Shown piece after piece: positions 1 through 9,195 of a stretch of 64,000 bases of DNA. Both the position numbers and the translations under genes were made by a program. Below the pieces are notes generated by a model. That model had not been told where the DNA came from and did not search any database. It saw nothing but the letters and a program-made list of their open reading frames with translations. Numbering within the stretch: position 1 is the stretch's first letter; each line of letters begins with the position of its first letter. Origin of the DNA: Syntrophaceticus sp050949745 (GTDB lineage: Bacteria > Bacillota > DSM-12270 > Thermacetogeniales > Thermacetogeniaceae); the NCBI GenBank assembly GCA_050949745.1, contig JBMNGF010000015.1, forward strand, positions 62,001-126,000, in the 5' to 3' direction.

Positions 1-26
1 GCCCCCTGTGGCAGCTCTCTAAAAGT

Positions 27-60
27 AAAACCCCCGCCCCTCCCTGGGCGGGGGTTTTAC
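27..60 (-). terminator. Strong bidirectional terminator of the betaine operon
   Basis: A near-perfect GC-rich hairpin (arms AAAACCCCCGCCC and GGGCGGGGGTTTT around a short loop) gives an A-run on one side and a T-run on the other, so it can terminate in both directions. It lies just downstream of the last gene of the minus-strand betaine operon. Confidence 0.85.
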
Positions 61-125
61 AGCGGCTCCCCGAAGTTGATGATATCCTTTTTTAATATCA
101 TTGCAGTTATTTGCTATTGATTTCC

Positions 126-971
126 TTAATTCTGCGGTGGCTCCCATCTTTTTGCTGATGCCTGGGACATGCGGTCGATGACAATGGCCAGCACTACGAT
201 GGCCCATCCGGCTTCAAAGCCTTTGCCTACATCGACACGGTTGGTAGCCTTGAGAACTTCCTCGCCAAGTCCTCCTGCTCCAATCATGCTGGCGATGACA
301 ACCATCGATAGGGCCATCATAGTTGTCTGGTTGATTCCGGCCATAATGGTAGGCATGGCCAGAGGGAAACGCACTTCTTTCATCATCTGCCAGGGTGAAG
401 CACCAAAAACCAAAGCTGCTTCCTGTACCTCTTGCGAAACTTGTCGAATTCCCAAATTGGTGAGGCGCACTACTGGAGGCAGCGCATAGATAACAGTTGC
501 AATTACACCGGGTACTTTGCCAAGGCCAAACAGCATCAGTGCCGGAATCAAATAAACCAGGCTGGGCATTGTTTGCATCGCATCCAGAATGGGTGTATTA
601 AAAGTATTGAAACGATTTGAGGTGGACATAGCTATCCCTGTAGGGATGCCGATGATCAGCGATATCAGTACCGCTACAATTACGATGCCCAATGTTTCTA
701 TCGCTACATTCCAAAGCCCAAATATACCAATGGTAAAGATGAGCAGGCCGGGCAGCAGTGTTTTAAGCAGGTTATGTGTCTGCTGCCATGCAATAATTGT
801 GATGATAATGATCCATCCCCACCAGGGCACCCATTTGAGCACACCTTCAATTTGCAGCAGCATCCCCAACACCATGTTGGATAGAGCCTCGAAGAAGGGT
901 CCCCAGGCTACCACCAACCACTTGATGAAATTGTCGATGTAGGGTGCTACGTTGAACTGCCATGGGAACAT
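126..971 (-). CDS. Glycine betaine/proline ABC transporter permease (OpuAB/ProW type)
   Basis: Membrane subunit of an osmoprotectant importer that moves glycine betaine or related compounds across the cytoplasmic membrane. The 281-residue protein has several hydrophobic segments, and its second half carries the binding-protein-dependent permease loop (EAALVFGASPWQMMKEV, then FPLAMPTIMAGINQTTMMA), the docking site for the ATPase. Length is normal for OpuAB-type permeases. An ATG at 971 is preferred over a GTG at 980, because the GTG overlaps the GGAGGTG ribosome binding site. It follows the ATPase gene by a few bases and is last in a three-gene operon ending at the terminator at 27-60. The family call is firm; the exact substrate is inferred. 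Confidence 0.92.
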   Translation of the reverse strand: MFPWQFNVAPYIDNFIKWLVVAWGPFFEALSNMVLGMLLQIEGVLKWVPWWGWIIIITIIAWQQTHNLLKTLLPGLLIFTIGIFGLWNVAIETLGIVIVAVLISLIIGIPTGIAMSTSNRFNTFNTPILDAMQTMPSLVYLIPALMLFGLGKVPGVIATVIYALPPVVRLTNLGIRQVSQEVQEAALVFGASPWQMMKEVRFPLAMPTIMAGINQTTMMALSMVVIASMIGAGGLGEEVLKATNRVDVGKGFEAGWAIVVLAIVIDRMSQASAKRWEPPQN

Positions 972-976
972 AGTCT

Positions 977-1960
977 TCACCTCCGCTCAGCGACAGCCAG
1001 TGCTGCAGCGGCCTTGTTTTTGGCCTGATCCTTGTTATGCACATGGCTACTGGGTGATTTTTTATTCTTTTTATATGTGGACCCGTGTTTTGAATTAGGA
1101 AGGCTGTCCCTTTCAACAAAGACAAAGCGCTCTACATATTCATCAGCAGGGTTGTTGATTATTTCATCAGGGGTGTCTTGCTGCACAAATTCCCCCTCTC
1201 GCATGACAGCCATGCGGCTTCCCAGTCGAGCTGCTTCACTCAGGTCATGAGTTACGAAGACGATCGTCTTTTTCTCTTCGTCCTGTAAACGGATAAGACT
1301 GTCCTGCATTTCTCGTCGTATCAAGGGATCTAGGCCGCTGAAGGGCTCGTCCATCAGCAGTAGATCGCTTTTCTGTACCAAGGCTCGAGCGATACCGACC
1401 CTCTGGCGCATTCCTCCTGAAAGCTGAGAGGGGTAGTGGGTTTCCCAATCCTCTAGGCCAACACGGCTAATGACATATCTGGCTCTTTCTGTTCTCTCCT
1501 TAAGGGGAACCCCGCGCAGTTTGAGTCCAAAAGCCACATTTTCAATAACATTGCGGTGGGGGAGCAGACCATAATGTTGAAAAACCATAGCGGTTTCGTG
1601 ACGGCGAAATTCGATCAGTTGATTTTCGTCCATCTGCAGCACATTTTGGCCGTTAACCTTGATTTCCCCCTGGGTGGGCTCTATTAGTCGCGGTATACAG
1701 CGGATTAAAGTCGATTTACCGCTGCCGGATAGCCCCATGATGACAAATACCTCACCTCGCTTGACTTCGAACGATACATTCCTTATAGCAAATATCGCCC
1801 CGTTTTCTTGTAGAGATTCGATAGCTTCAGTATCCTCGGGCTCAAATCTATTGTGACCGTTGCCGCGATTATTGCGGTGTTCTTTGCCATTTTTATTGTC
1901 AAAAACTTTCCATAGTCCTTTTACTTCGAGTAGGGTGTCATTAGTGCTTGTCTCTGTCAT
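977..1960 (-). CDS. Glycine betaine/proline ABC transporter ATP-binding protein (OpuAA/ProV type)
   Basis: ATPase that powers the betaine importer. The 327-residue protein has a Walker A motif GLSGSGKST near residues 76-84, a Q-loop (AMVFQHYGLLPH), the signature LSGGMRQRVGIARAL, Walker B LLLMDEPFSGLD and the H-loop FVTHD. The GLLPHRNVIENVAFGL stretch is typical of the ProV/OpuAA subfamily. A polar, Asn/Gly-rich insertion sits at about residues 22-45. The C-terminus is a short basic tail (KKNKKS...AVAERR) and not the tandem CBS domains of many OpuAA proteins, so the usual ionic-strength sensor seems absent. It starts one base after the stop of the binding-protein gene and is followed immediately by the permease. 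Confidence 0.93.
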   Translation of the reverse strand: MTETSTNDTLLEVKGLWKVFDNKNGKEHRNNRGNGHNRFEPEDTEAIESLQENGAIFAIRNVSFEVKRGEVFVIMGLSGSGKSTLIRCIPRLIEPTQGEIKVNGQNVLQMDENQLIEFRRHETAMVFQHYGLLPHRNVIENVAFGLKLRGVPLKERTERARYVISRVGLEDWETHYPSQLSGGMRQRVGIARALVQKSDLLLMDEPFSGLDPLIRREMQDSLIRLQDEEKKTIVFVTHDLSEAARLGSRMAVMREGEFVQQDTPDEIINNPADEYVERFVFVERDSLPNSKHGSTYKKNKKSPSSHVHNKDQAKNKAAAALAVAERR

Positions 1961-1961
1961 G

Positions 1962-3035
1962 TTAATTCATCTCTTCCAGTGCCTGTTCTACTTTTTGAGC
2001 AATATCTTCAGGAATCCAAGCTTTCCATGTGTCCGGATATTCCTTTAAAAAATAAATAGCGGCATCCCCTTCCTTGGTGTTATTTTCTTCCATATAGCAG
2101 AGAAAATCGTTGTTTTGCTCCAGAGTAGTCTCATAGTTAGAGACTAATTCGAATGCTTCAGGTGCCTTGTCTTTCAGATCCTTGTGTACTCCTTTTAATA
2201 CCTTGGCTGGTGGGTATTCACAGCCGCGATTGTTTGCATCATTATAGGTTTCTGGATCATAAGCAGGCTCCTCCAGCATTGTCATGTCCAGCTGTCCCAT
2301 TATCCAAGTGGGCTCCCAATAATAACCAACCCAGGCTTCGCCTTTATTATAGGCAGTTACCATAGATGTAGCCAAAGCTGTATCGGATCCGGTGCTGAAG
2401 ATGTTAAAGGTTTCATCAAGATCGTAGCTTTTTATTTTGGCTTCATTTATATCGGTTACTGCCCAACCAGGAGGGCTGTTGTGGAAACGGCCCTTTGTGG
2501 GCACTTCAGGGTCTTTAAACAGTTCCCAGTAGCGTGATAGGTCAGATACTGACTTCAGATCTGGAGCCATTGGTTCGATATCGCGCTCGGAGTCACCTTC
2601 GATCATATAAGTGGGGACATACCAGCCCTGGGGAGCATCTGGGAAATTGGAACCCAGCTCTATCACAGTGCCGCCTTCCAAGGTTTCGTTCCAGGCGTCC
2701 TGATAATTATCTACCCAGAGTTCCATGGTGATATCTATATCACCCATGCTCATGCCCTGCAGCAGGGGCAGGGTTTCTCCAAAGGTATACTGTGGTTCAG
2801 GATAGCCGTAACCATGTTCGAGAATAAAGCCTACGATACGGTTGTGCACATTGACACTTTCCCAGGTAACATCAGCCATAACAAGCTGCTCCTTTTGTTC
2901 TGTTGAAGTGCCATTTTCTGAAGTGGCATCTTCACTTCCGCCGCAGCCGGTCATTGTCAGCCCAAAAATGAGCAATACAAGAACCAGCAGCGGTTTGACT
3001 GCAGGTTTACGAAATGAATTCTTGTGGAAAAGCAA
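1962..3035 (-). CDS. Glycine betaine ABC transporter substrate-binding lipoprotein (OpuAC type)
   Basis: Extracellular lipid-anchored receptor that delivers betaine to the permease. The hydrophobic N-terminus ends in a lipobox (MTGC, lipid-modified Cys near residue 31). The mature part is an OpuAC-type domain with many tryptophans (ELWVDNY, GYYWEPTWIMG), consistent with the Trp box that binds quaternary amines. A TTG at 3035 is chosen because AGGAGG lies about nine bases upstream; the longer frame would place the start upstream of that site. It is the first gene of the operon, before the ATPase and permease. About 357 residues. Related choline or proline-betaine specificity cannot be excluded. 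Confidence 0.92.
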   Translation of the reverse strand: MLFHKNSFRKPAVKPLLVLVLLIFGLTMTGCGGSEDATSENGTSTEQKEQLVMADVTWESVNVHNRIVGFILEHGYGYPEPQYTFGETLPLLQGMSMGDIDITMELWVDNYQDAWNETLEGGTVIELGSNFPDAPQGWYVPTYMIEGDSERDIEPMAPDLKSVSDLSRYWELFKDPEVPTKGRFHNSPPGWAVTDINEAKIKSYDLDETFNIFSTGSDTALATSMVTAYNKGEAWVGYYWEPTWIMGQLDMTMLEEPAYDPETYNDANNRGCEYPPAKVLKGVHKDLKDKAPEAFELVSNYETTLEQNNDFLCYMEENNTKEGDAAIYFLKEYPDTWKAWIPEDIAQKVEQALEEMN

Positions 3036-4150
3036 CAGATAAAACCTCCTAATTGGCGTCAAGCTCTTAGTAAGCCAGGGGGAAGGGGGGAGTGATAGAT
3101 AATAGATAGATAGAAGTGAATAGATGAATTATGAAGATAGAAGAAAATAGTTATGGGAACGATTAGATGAACAAAAAAGATAAAGTTATCTGAAAGAAAT
3201 GCTGAATACTAGTTGAAAAGTGAAAGTTTGATTGGCTCTCAAAATGAGTTATTAGAGTTTCTATAACTATTTGAATGAACTCATTAAATGGTATTATGTG
3301 AAGGTGGTAGTTATAAAGTTGATACCATCAAAGGGCTTCTAAATAATGGTGCAATGCATAGGTTTATGACTTGGCGACAGCCAAGAAACGTGGTTTTAAG
3401 TAGTGGAATAGTTAGTAATATGGTACAAATCCCATTCTCGCCTGCGAGGTTAGCTGACGGGCTCGGATAATGGTCAACCCTATTCCATGCTTATTTTAGC
3501 CTGTTTTTACTACATATCTAGTGATTGCGAGAACTTATAAATATCTGTTCTATTAATAACCGTTTATCGTGTAGCATATAGAAATAGCACATGGAAATTC
3601 GCCCCGAAAAATGGTTCCCCCGCGCCTTATCTAAGTCTTCGGCCGTATTATATTACAATAGTATAACGCATTTTCACAATTACTTCAATAAAGGTGCCTG
3701 GCACCATTTATGCAGTTTATGCACTCGTTTATGCATATATGGGAGATAATGGCAAGACATTCATTCTAGCGTTACTGACATAGTGCGGGCGGTGGAACCT
3801 AGTTTCGATTGCCTGGGCACCTACCCCCGGCACCTGCAAATCTAGTATAGCCAACTATTAATACAGCCATCTATTAGACTTGCAGGTTAAAATGGTTTCT
3901 TATATATAAAGTACAAATAAGGGTGCCTGGCACCAAATATGCAATTTATGCATTACATTATACATTTTAGATTAAATATGATGTTTTGCTACATTTTTTT
4001 CGTTTATTGTTGCCCGCTGGTTGTATTCAGGACAGTGCAGGCGCTTTGTTGTGGGTGCTTTGTTGCGGTGTTCCTCAGCAGTGGCTTGCGTTTGCGGGGC
4101 GGATCGTTTGGATCGGCTCCTGGCACCATCTGCCACTAGTGCCAGGTATC
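3036..4150. repeat. 1.1 kb non-coding stretch with two family-A repeats
   Basis: No convincing gene. Family-A palindromes GGTGCCTGGCACC lie at 3693-3705 and 3922-3934, each followed by an ATTTATGCAGTTTATGCA-like tail. The second copy continues into a TTATACATTTTAGATT tail that recurs at 6580-6620 and 11630-11650. The 3060-3250 part is A-rich and purine-rich and probably holds the betaine operon promoter, which I could not place with confidence. Confidence 0.6.
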
Positions 4151-4179
4151 TTGCAAATATGGCAGTAAAAAGGTATAAT
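4151..4179 (+). promoter_or_regulatory. Sigma-A type promoter of the TetR gene
   Basis: TTGCAA at 4151-4156, a 17-base spacer and a perfect TATAAT at 4174-4179, directly upstream of the operator-like palindrome and the regulator gene. Confidence 0.7.
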
Positions 4180-4188
4180 AAATTAAAC

Positions 4189-4204
4189 AACTGGTTAGTC
4201 AGTT
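4189..4204 (+). promoter_or_regulatory. Operator-like palindrome before the TetR gene
   Basis: Inverted repeat AACTG-GTTAGT-CAGTT just downstream of the -10 box, where a bound repressor would block transcription. It shares GGTTAGTCA with the sequence around the palindrome at 5006-5019, suggesting one regulator for both sites. Confidence 0.55.
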
Positions 4205-4217
4205 GGAGGCGAATAGT

Positions 4218-4940
4218 TTGGAAAACACAACATATACTGGGACCAAGGAAAGAATCATAAAGGCATCGGTAAAGCTTTTTTCGGAAAAAGGTTTCGATGC
4301 GACACGTGTCAGTGAAATTGCGGATACTGCAAATGTCAATAAAGCACTTATTTGTTACTATTTTAAAAGTAAAGAAGATATTTTGGATTATATGGTACAC
4401 TCGATTTTCCATAACGCTGTATCCATAACTATGGATTTTATTCATACAAATATCGTCCAAATGGTCAAAGATGGCCGTTTAGATATTAAACCGGATCGCC
4501 TGCACTTTGTCGATGAAGAGGCGATAGGGCATTTTCTACAAAATTCCTATTTATATTATGAGCGGGTTACCGATTTCGCCATTGAGCATAGACATATTTT
4601 CCGTATCTTGCTGTTTGAGTCGCTCAAGAGCGGCAAACATCATAATGATTTATTCCGGCTAATGGAGTTTTCAAAGGATAGAGAGGATAACCCGATTTTC
4701 AAGACAATATCAGAAGCAGATCGTGATTTTAATTATTCGGAAGATATAGTGTTGTTTAAGTTTTTCTTTTCGATCATGCCGCTTGTCAGTTTTGCAGCCT
4801 ACTTTGACGACTATAAAAAAATAAGTTTGCTAAGTGATGCTGAACTTCGCAGTTCCTTCTTGCGTTCCTATCAGATAATTTCTTCTTCTCTTGTTTATGG
4901 AAGTGATATTCTGCTGAGGAATAATACCATTAATAAATAA
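4218..4940 (+). CDS. TetR/AcrR family transcriptional regulator
   Basis: About 240 residues. The N-terminal TetR DNA-binding domain is clear: KERIIKASVKLFSEKGFD, then the helix-turn-helix RVSEIADTANVNKALICYYF and KSKEDIL. The C-terminal ligand domain is all-helical and not recognisable. A TTG at 4218 is preferred because GGAGG lies eight bases upstream; the TTG at 4203 overlaps that site. A good promoter and an operator-like palindrome precede it, so autoregulation is likely. The radical SAM gene follows 140 bases downstream on the same strand, with its own related palindrome. The ligand is unknown. Confidence 0.88.
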   Translation: MENTTYTGTKERIIKASVKLFSEKGFDATRVSEIADTANVNKALICYYFKSKEDILDYMVHSIFHNAVSITMDFIHTNIVQMVKDGRLDIKPDRLHFVDEEAIGHFLQNSYLYYERVTDFAIEHRHIFRILLFESLKSGKHHNDLFRLMEFSKDREDNPIFKTISEADRDFNYSEDIVLFKFFFSIMPLVSFAAYFDDYKKISLLSDAELRSSFLRSYQIISSSLVYGSDILLRNNTINK

Positions 4941-5005
4941 ATCTCATGTTTTTTGGTTTTTCGGTGCACAAGTATAGGACATGACGCATATTATTACGCA
5001 AAAGT

Positions 5006-5019
5006 TAACCGGACGGTTA
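5006..5019 (+). promoter_or_regulatory. Operator-like palindrome before the radical SAM gene
   Basis: Perfect inverted repeat TAACCG-GA-CGGTTA, about 60 bases upstream of the radical SAM start and followed by GTCAA. It shares the GGTTAGTCA core with the site in front of the TetR gene. Confidence 0.55.
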
Positions 5020-5080
5020 GTCAATAAGCAGCCTGTCTAAGTCTGCTGTTGAAATAAAAATTTTATAGGGAGGGAGTTTG

Positions 5081-6457
5081 ATGAACAAGGTTCAAAAGAC
5101 TGCGGTTGACCTGGCGTTGCATTATCTGTCGAATAACCCCATGGATAAGCTGCCTGCGATGCTTAATATAGCAGAAAAGTTGGATCGGGGGAACCTTCAC
5201 TCTTCTCCGATTGGTGCTGTGAGGGAGCTGCTGCTGGATGAAAACAGTGTCTGGTATGGCTTTGTCGAGGATTTATTCCGGGATGTGGATATTAAGCTTC
5301 TGCAAAAAGTTGTTGAGGGCTTTCTGATCAATGCCACATTGAACAGCAAAGCCCGTGAAGTTGAATCCCAATATGATTGTAATATCCCTTGGGCGATTCT
5401 TATGGATCCAACTAGTGCCTGCAACCTCTCTTGTGTTGGCTGTTGGGCTGCACAGTACGGGAATAAAAACAACCTTTCATATGAGGTAATGGATTCTATC
5501 TGTCGTCAGGGAAAGGAACTGGGCATCTATTTCTATATATTCTCTGGCGGTGAACCGCTCGTTCGCAAGAAGGATATCATCCGTTTGTGTGAGGCACATC
5601 AGGATTGCTATTTCTTTTCTTTTACAAATGGGACATTAGTGGATGAGCAATTTTGTGAGGATCTGCTGAGGGTCGGGAACTTTTCGCTGGCCTTTTCCAT
5701 TGAAGGGGATGAAGAATCCACAGACATGAGGCGTGGCAAGGGAACTTACCGCAAGGTCATTGAGGGGATGGAGCGTATGCGTGCCCATAGACTGTTGTTT
5801 GGGTATTCCACTTGCTATCACCGCTACAACACGGAAAGCGTCGGCTCGGACGAATTCGTTGATGACATGATCGCCCGTGGCTGTCGGTTTTCCTGGAACT
5901 TCACTTATATTCCTGTTGGGCAGGATGCACAAACTGATCTGCTGGCTACGCCTGAACAGCGTGCCTATATGTACTGGCGTATTCGCGAGATAAGGGAAAC
6001 AAAGCCTATATTTGCGATGGATTTTTGGAATGATGGTGAATACACTCAGGGATGTATTGCAGGTGGGCGGCGCTATTTGCATATCAATGCTGCTGGTGAT
6101 GTAGAACCCTGTGCCTTCATCCATTACGCTAATGTCAATATTCATGATGTTACCCTGCTGGATGCACTGCGCTCACCTTTGTTCATGGCATATCGCAAAA
6201 ATCAACCATTCAACGAAAACCATTTGAGGCCCTGTCCTCTGCTGGATAATCCTGAGGCACTTACTGCCATGGTGAAGGAGTCAGGCGCTAAATCCACTGA
6301 GATGGAAGCACCTGAGGATGTGGATACACTGTGCGCAAAGACCTTCCCTGCAGCTGAAGAATGGGCGCCTACCGCTGAGCAGCTTTGGAATGAATCACAT
6401 AATTGTGCAGCATGTACAGAATGCAATGAAAGTCTGAAAATTGCAGCTGAACGCTGA
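5081..6457 (+). CDS. Radical SAM protein with SPASM-like C-terminus
   Basis: 458-residue iron-sulfur enzyme. The 4Fe-4S/SAM motif is CNLSCVGC (CxxxCxxC) near residues 114-121, preceded by a helical domain of about 100 residues. FSGGEPL is the usual SAM-contacting GGE motif. The C-terminal third has further cysteines (CIAGGRRYLHINAAGDVEPC, RPCPLL, DTLCAKTF, NCAACTEC) resembling a SPASM or auxiliary-cluster region, typical of peptide- or small-molecule-modifying enzymes. The substrate is unknown and no small precursor peptide is visible beside it. ATG at 5081 follows a good GGGAGGGAG site. It lies downstream of a TetR gene and a palindromic operator candidate, so it is probably controlled by that regulator. 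Confidence 0.85.
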   Translation: MNKVQKTAVDLALHYLSNNPMDKLPAMLNIAEKLDRGNLHSSPIGAVRELLLDENSVWYGFVEDLFRDVDIKLLQKVVEGFLINATLNSKAREVESQYDCNIPWAILMDPTSACNLSCVGCWAAQYGNKNNLSYEVMDSICRQGKELGIYFYIFSGGEPLVRKKDIIRLCEAHQDCYFFSFTNGTLVDEQFCEDLLRVGNFSLAFSIEGDEESTDMRRGKGTYRKVIEGMERMRAHRLLFGYSTCYHRYNTESVGSDEFVDDMIARGCRFSWNFTYIPVGQDAQTDLLATPEQRAYMYWRIREIRETKPIFAMDFWNDGEYTQGCIAGGRRYLHINAAGDVEPCAFIHYANVNIHDVTLLDALRSPLFMAYRKNQPFNENHLRPCPLLDNPEALTAMVKESGAKSTEMEAPEDVDTLCAKTFPAAEEWAPTAEQLWNESHNCAACTECNESLKIAAER

Positions 6458-6715
6458 AGCGCTGTAGCGACAAACCAGGTGATGCACTGGGGACGGTTCC
6501 TGTTGCATTTTGCGTGACAGGGGGGGGCGGCCTTTTTTTCATAATAGGTGCCTGGCACCATTTATGCACTTTATGCATGCCATTATACATTTTAGATTAA
6601 ATATGATATTTTGCTACATTTTTTTTCGCTATTGGTGCCTGGCACCAACATGCCAACATGGTGTTAATCGTTGCGAATTCAAACATCTAAGGTTTTGTTT
6701 TTTTGGGGTGTTTGG
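6458..6715. repeat. Intergenic stretch with two family-A repeats
   Basis: GGTGCCTGGCACC at 6547-6559, with the full tail (ATTTATGCACTTTATGCATG, then a TTATACATTTTAGATT tail), and again at 6634-6646. It separates the convergent radical SAM gene and signal peptidase gene. Confidence 0.7.
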
Positions 6716-7369
6716 CTAACTTTTCAAAGCTGCTTTGGTTTTGGTTCCCAACATTTTCCGTTTGACTTTTTCTTTTTTCTTTTGTTTGTCCAGCTCACTA
6801 GTGTAGCGAATAAGATTTCGGGTTTCAAATGCAATAATCAGCAGTGCTGGTACGATAAATATAGTAATATATCCCGTGGTGGTCTGGGCAAAATTAATAA
6901 CATATCCAGCATAGGGTAAAGAAAAAACTGTCTTCCCGACAATATTATTTGCGGGTACTGGCTCTAAATCGGCGGTCTCATTTGCATCACCTTTAGTGAT
7001 GAAATGGAGGCCATTTGTATTGTTCACATCTACCACCCGGTGAGTTATCAAGTGATTATCTCCCCCAGGCAGTCGATAGGTTATTATGTCACCGGCAGTA
7101 ATCTCAGAGGCTGTTTGCGGCTGCACGATCACGATGCTGCCGGTATCGATGGTTGGGCTCATACTGCCGCTCGAGACTATATATAGATGATGGCCTGCTG
7201 CCATAGGAACACCGGTAAAGTGACTGCGTAACAAAAAGAATGTCAAGCCCAGCATTACCAACAGAAGCGCAATAGACAGCAGATTACCACTTACTACAGC
7301 AAGCTGTTTTATATAATGAAGAGCTGTTTTCTCTGTCTGTTGTTCTTCAGCTAATTTTGCTGTTTCCAT
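6716..7369 (-). CDS. sipW: Signal peptidase I, SipW (ER/archaeal) type
   Basis: Membrane serine protease that removes signal peptides from a small set of exported proteins such as TasA/CalY-type proteins. The nucleophile motif is SGSMSPTIDTGSIVIVQP. The second catalytic region reads HLITHRVVDV with His where bacterial-type enzymes have Lys, which marks the SipW/ER subtype. One membrane helix lies near the N-terminus and another near the C-terminus (YITIFIVPALLIIAFE). About 217 residues from the ATG at 7369; upstream in-frame ATGs exist, so the start is uncertain by up to 17 codons. It lies downstream of two small genes, one with a SipW-type signal, and near a CalY-like gene at 9.2-9.7 kb, its likely substrate. 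Confidence 0.88.
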   Translation of the reverse strand: METAKLAEEQQTEKTALHYIKQLAVVSGNLLSIALLLVMLGLTFFLLRSHFTGVPMAAGHHLYIVSSGSMSPTIDTGSIVIVQPQTASEITAGDIITYRLPGGDNHLITHRVVDVNNTNGLHFITKGDANETADLEPVPANNIVGKTVFSLPYAGYVINFAQTTTGYITIFIVPALLIIAFETRNLIRYTSELDKQKKKEKVKRKMLGTKTKAALKS

Positions 7370-7688
7370 TTTCCTCATCCTTTCATTTGATGGGCAAAGA
7401 TGTTTCTTTGATTTTAACATCTGCTGCCGTTTCGAGTTGTTTCATGCGAGCAGCGAGCGGGACAATCTCCTACCTCTGTTCATGGTCTACTGACATTTCA
7501 AGCTGTTTCATTGTATCCTTCTGCTGATATCCTTCGGCTATAACCTGTGTTTTTACATGGCCTTTGATGGTCAGGACTGGTTTCAATATAATAGGGCATT
7601 AAGCAGAAGTAATGATAATTGTTGAGGGCTGCATTGTTTCATTAAATGGCTATAAGGATAGGGGAGGCAGAGAGCTGTTCTATTAAAG

Positions 7689-8264
7689 CTAATCTGCCTT
7701 TATGCTTCCAGGGGGCACATGAACAAGCAGTGGACACTTTTTATTAAATCTAATACCGTTTTGCAGTTCTCCGGTTATAGTTATGTTTATCTCACTCTTT
7801 CCTCCGGTCAGCTTACCTGCCAAAACAGAGGAGACATCGTTAAATGTTAATATTAAGATATCCTGATGAAAACGGTATACTGCGGCATGAACTGTATCTC
7901 CCATATATCCCAGCTCTACTGAGTCAGGCAGCACATCCTCTAAACTGCAGCCCCTAATACTCCTTATTTCTACCTGGACAGGATTATTGGACTGAATATT
8001 ATAGTGTTTACCGTTTTCGGGATTGGGGTCGGTCACTGCAGCTTCTACATCATCATCTATAATATCCATGACACCCGCCTGTATCCTTAGCACGTTTGAG
8101 GTGTCACTATCGGTGAAATAACTGTAGGTCGCAGGTATATGCAGCCAGCTGATCAAAAAGGCTGCAGCTGCCATGCTTATGAGGAGCAGCGGAATTCTGC
8201 TTGCCCAATTACATATAGTATGTTGGTATGATTTCTGCTGAATTCTAAGCTGGCAGTCATTCAT
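7689..8264 (-). CDS. Hypothetical exported protein with SipW-type signal region
   Basis: 191-residue protein of unknown function. A membrane segment (LLISMAAAAFLISWL) is followed by TYSYFTDSDTSN, which resembles the cleavage region of SipW-dependent proteins (TxAxFTD-like, then SxN). The rest is a predicted beta-rich extracellular domain with no catalytic motif. The start at 8264 has a good GGAGGTG site. It sits between a small cytoplasmic-looking gene and sipW on the same strand, so processing by that peptidase is a natural inference. It could be a minor matrix or surface component. Confidence 0.7.
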   Translation of the reverse strand: MNDCQLRIQQKSYQHTICNWASRIPLLLISMAAAAFLISWLHIPATYSYFTDSDTSNVLRIQAGVMDIIDDDVEAAVTDPNPENGKHYNIQSNNPVQVEIRSIRGCSLEDVLPDSVELGYMGDTVHAAVYRFHQDILILTFNDVSSVLAGKLTGGKSEINITITGELQNGIRFNKKCPLLVHVPPGSIKAD

Positions 8265-8296
8265 CCGCTACACCTCCGATATCTGATTATTTACCT

Positions 8297-8545
8297 TTAG
8301 TAATTCCGCTTAGGGCTTGATTCCTCTGCATTTTCCCAGGTGCGCAGCTCGGCATCATTGGAACCGTCCATTTCTACCGCTTCCTTTATTAAAGAGATCA
8401 TTTCCAAAAGACTGCGGAATGTCTGACATTTTTCACCGTTTAACCAACAAATGGTTCCCTGCCAGGTTGAGTTATCACGGAATTGAATCCGGATTAAAAA
8501 TGTTTCGCCACCTAAACAGCAATGATATTCCTTTTTTTCTACCAT
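8297..8545 (-). CDS. Small hypothetical protein, first gene of the sipW cluster
   Basis: About 82 residues from an ATG at 8545, chosen because a GGAGGGT site precedes it with good spacing; an ATG six codons upstream overlaps that site. Visible features are a paired CC near the N-terminus (YHCCLGGETFLIRIQF), a mixed alpha/beta pattern and a charged tail. No signal peptide, and the family is not recognised. It is 32 bases upstream of the exported-protein gene and probably co-transcribed with it and sipW. Confidence 0.6.
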   Translation of the reverse strand: MVEKKEYHCCLGGETFLIRIQFRDNSTWQGTICWLNGEKCQTFRSLLEMISLIKEAVEMDGSNDAELRTWENAEESSPKRNY

Positions 8546-9195
8546 CTGCTTGAGACCCTCCATGGCTGATCCTAATATATTCGAGATAGCTGAATCTCCT
8601 GTAGAACTGTTTCATTACTGAAAAATAGGTTCCTGGCACCATGACATGAACAGCAGACTGTTTGAAAAGTGTCATATTGTTCATATTGTGTTGAAATAGT
8701 CATCGAATCCGAGTAGGTAACCTGGAAAAACGTGCTTGAAAAGTATCATATTGTGATGATATAACGCGATATGCGGCTGTATTTATAGTTAGGAATACTA
8801 TTGTTGTTAGATGCATTGGTACTATCATTGTTACAGTGAGCTGCCCCTTTGCCAGTGGTGCCAGGAAGTATTTATGCAGCTAAACTGCTGGTTACTACAA
8901 TTAACATAACAGCTCACCGTCATAACATAGTTATACAGGGATAATATCTCAATAACATTTCGGTCACATTTTGATCACATGGGCGATTTTGGTTTTTTCG
9001 CTGTGATTGACAACTCGTTCATTTACAGATGATAGAGTTTTTGTAATGGTGCCTGGCACCGTTTATGCAGTTTATTCATGATTTTATGCAGGCCCGAGGT
9101 ACATGGAAGCATGACGGGGAGGTTGTCCATTTGTCACGCTTCCATGTCTGGTGCCTGGCTCTATTATGCTGCTGTTGTTTACTGTACTATGTCGC
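8546..9195. repeat. 650 bp non-coding stretch with family-A repeats
   Basis: Complete copy GGTGCCTGGCACC at 9048-9060 with its tail, and degenerate copies near 8629-8641 (GGTTCCTGGCACC), 8855 and 9150. The phrase 'aacagcctgc/aacagctcac...cataacatagttac' occurs both here (8906-8935) and at 9820-9845, so the upstream regions of the sipW cluster and the CalY gene share sequence, perhaps a shared promoter or operator. No gene seen. Confidence 0.55.

Noticed and set aside
3972..4460. 162-codon open frame on the minus strand
   Set aside because: It overlaps the TetR gene and its promoter on the opposite strand with no homology.
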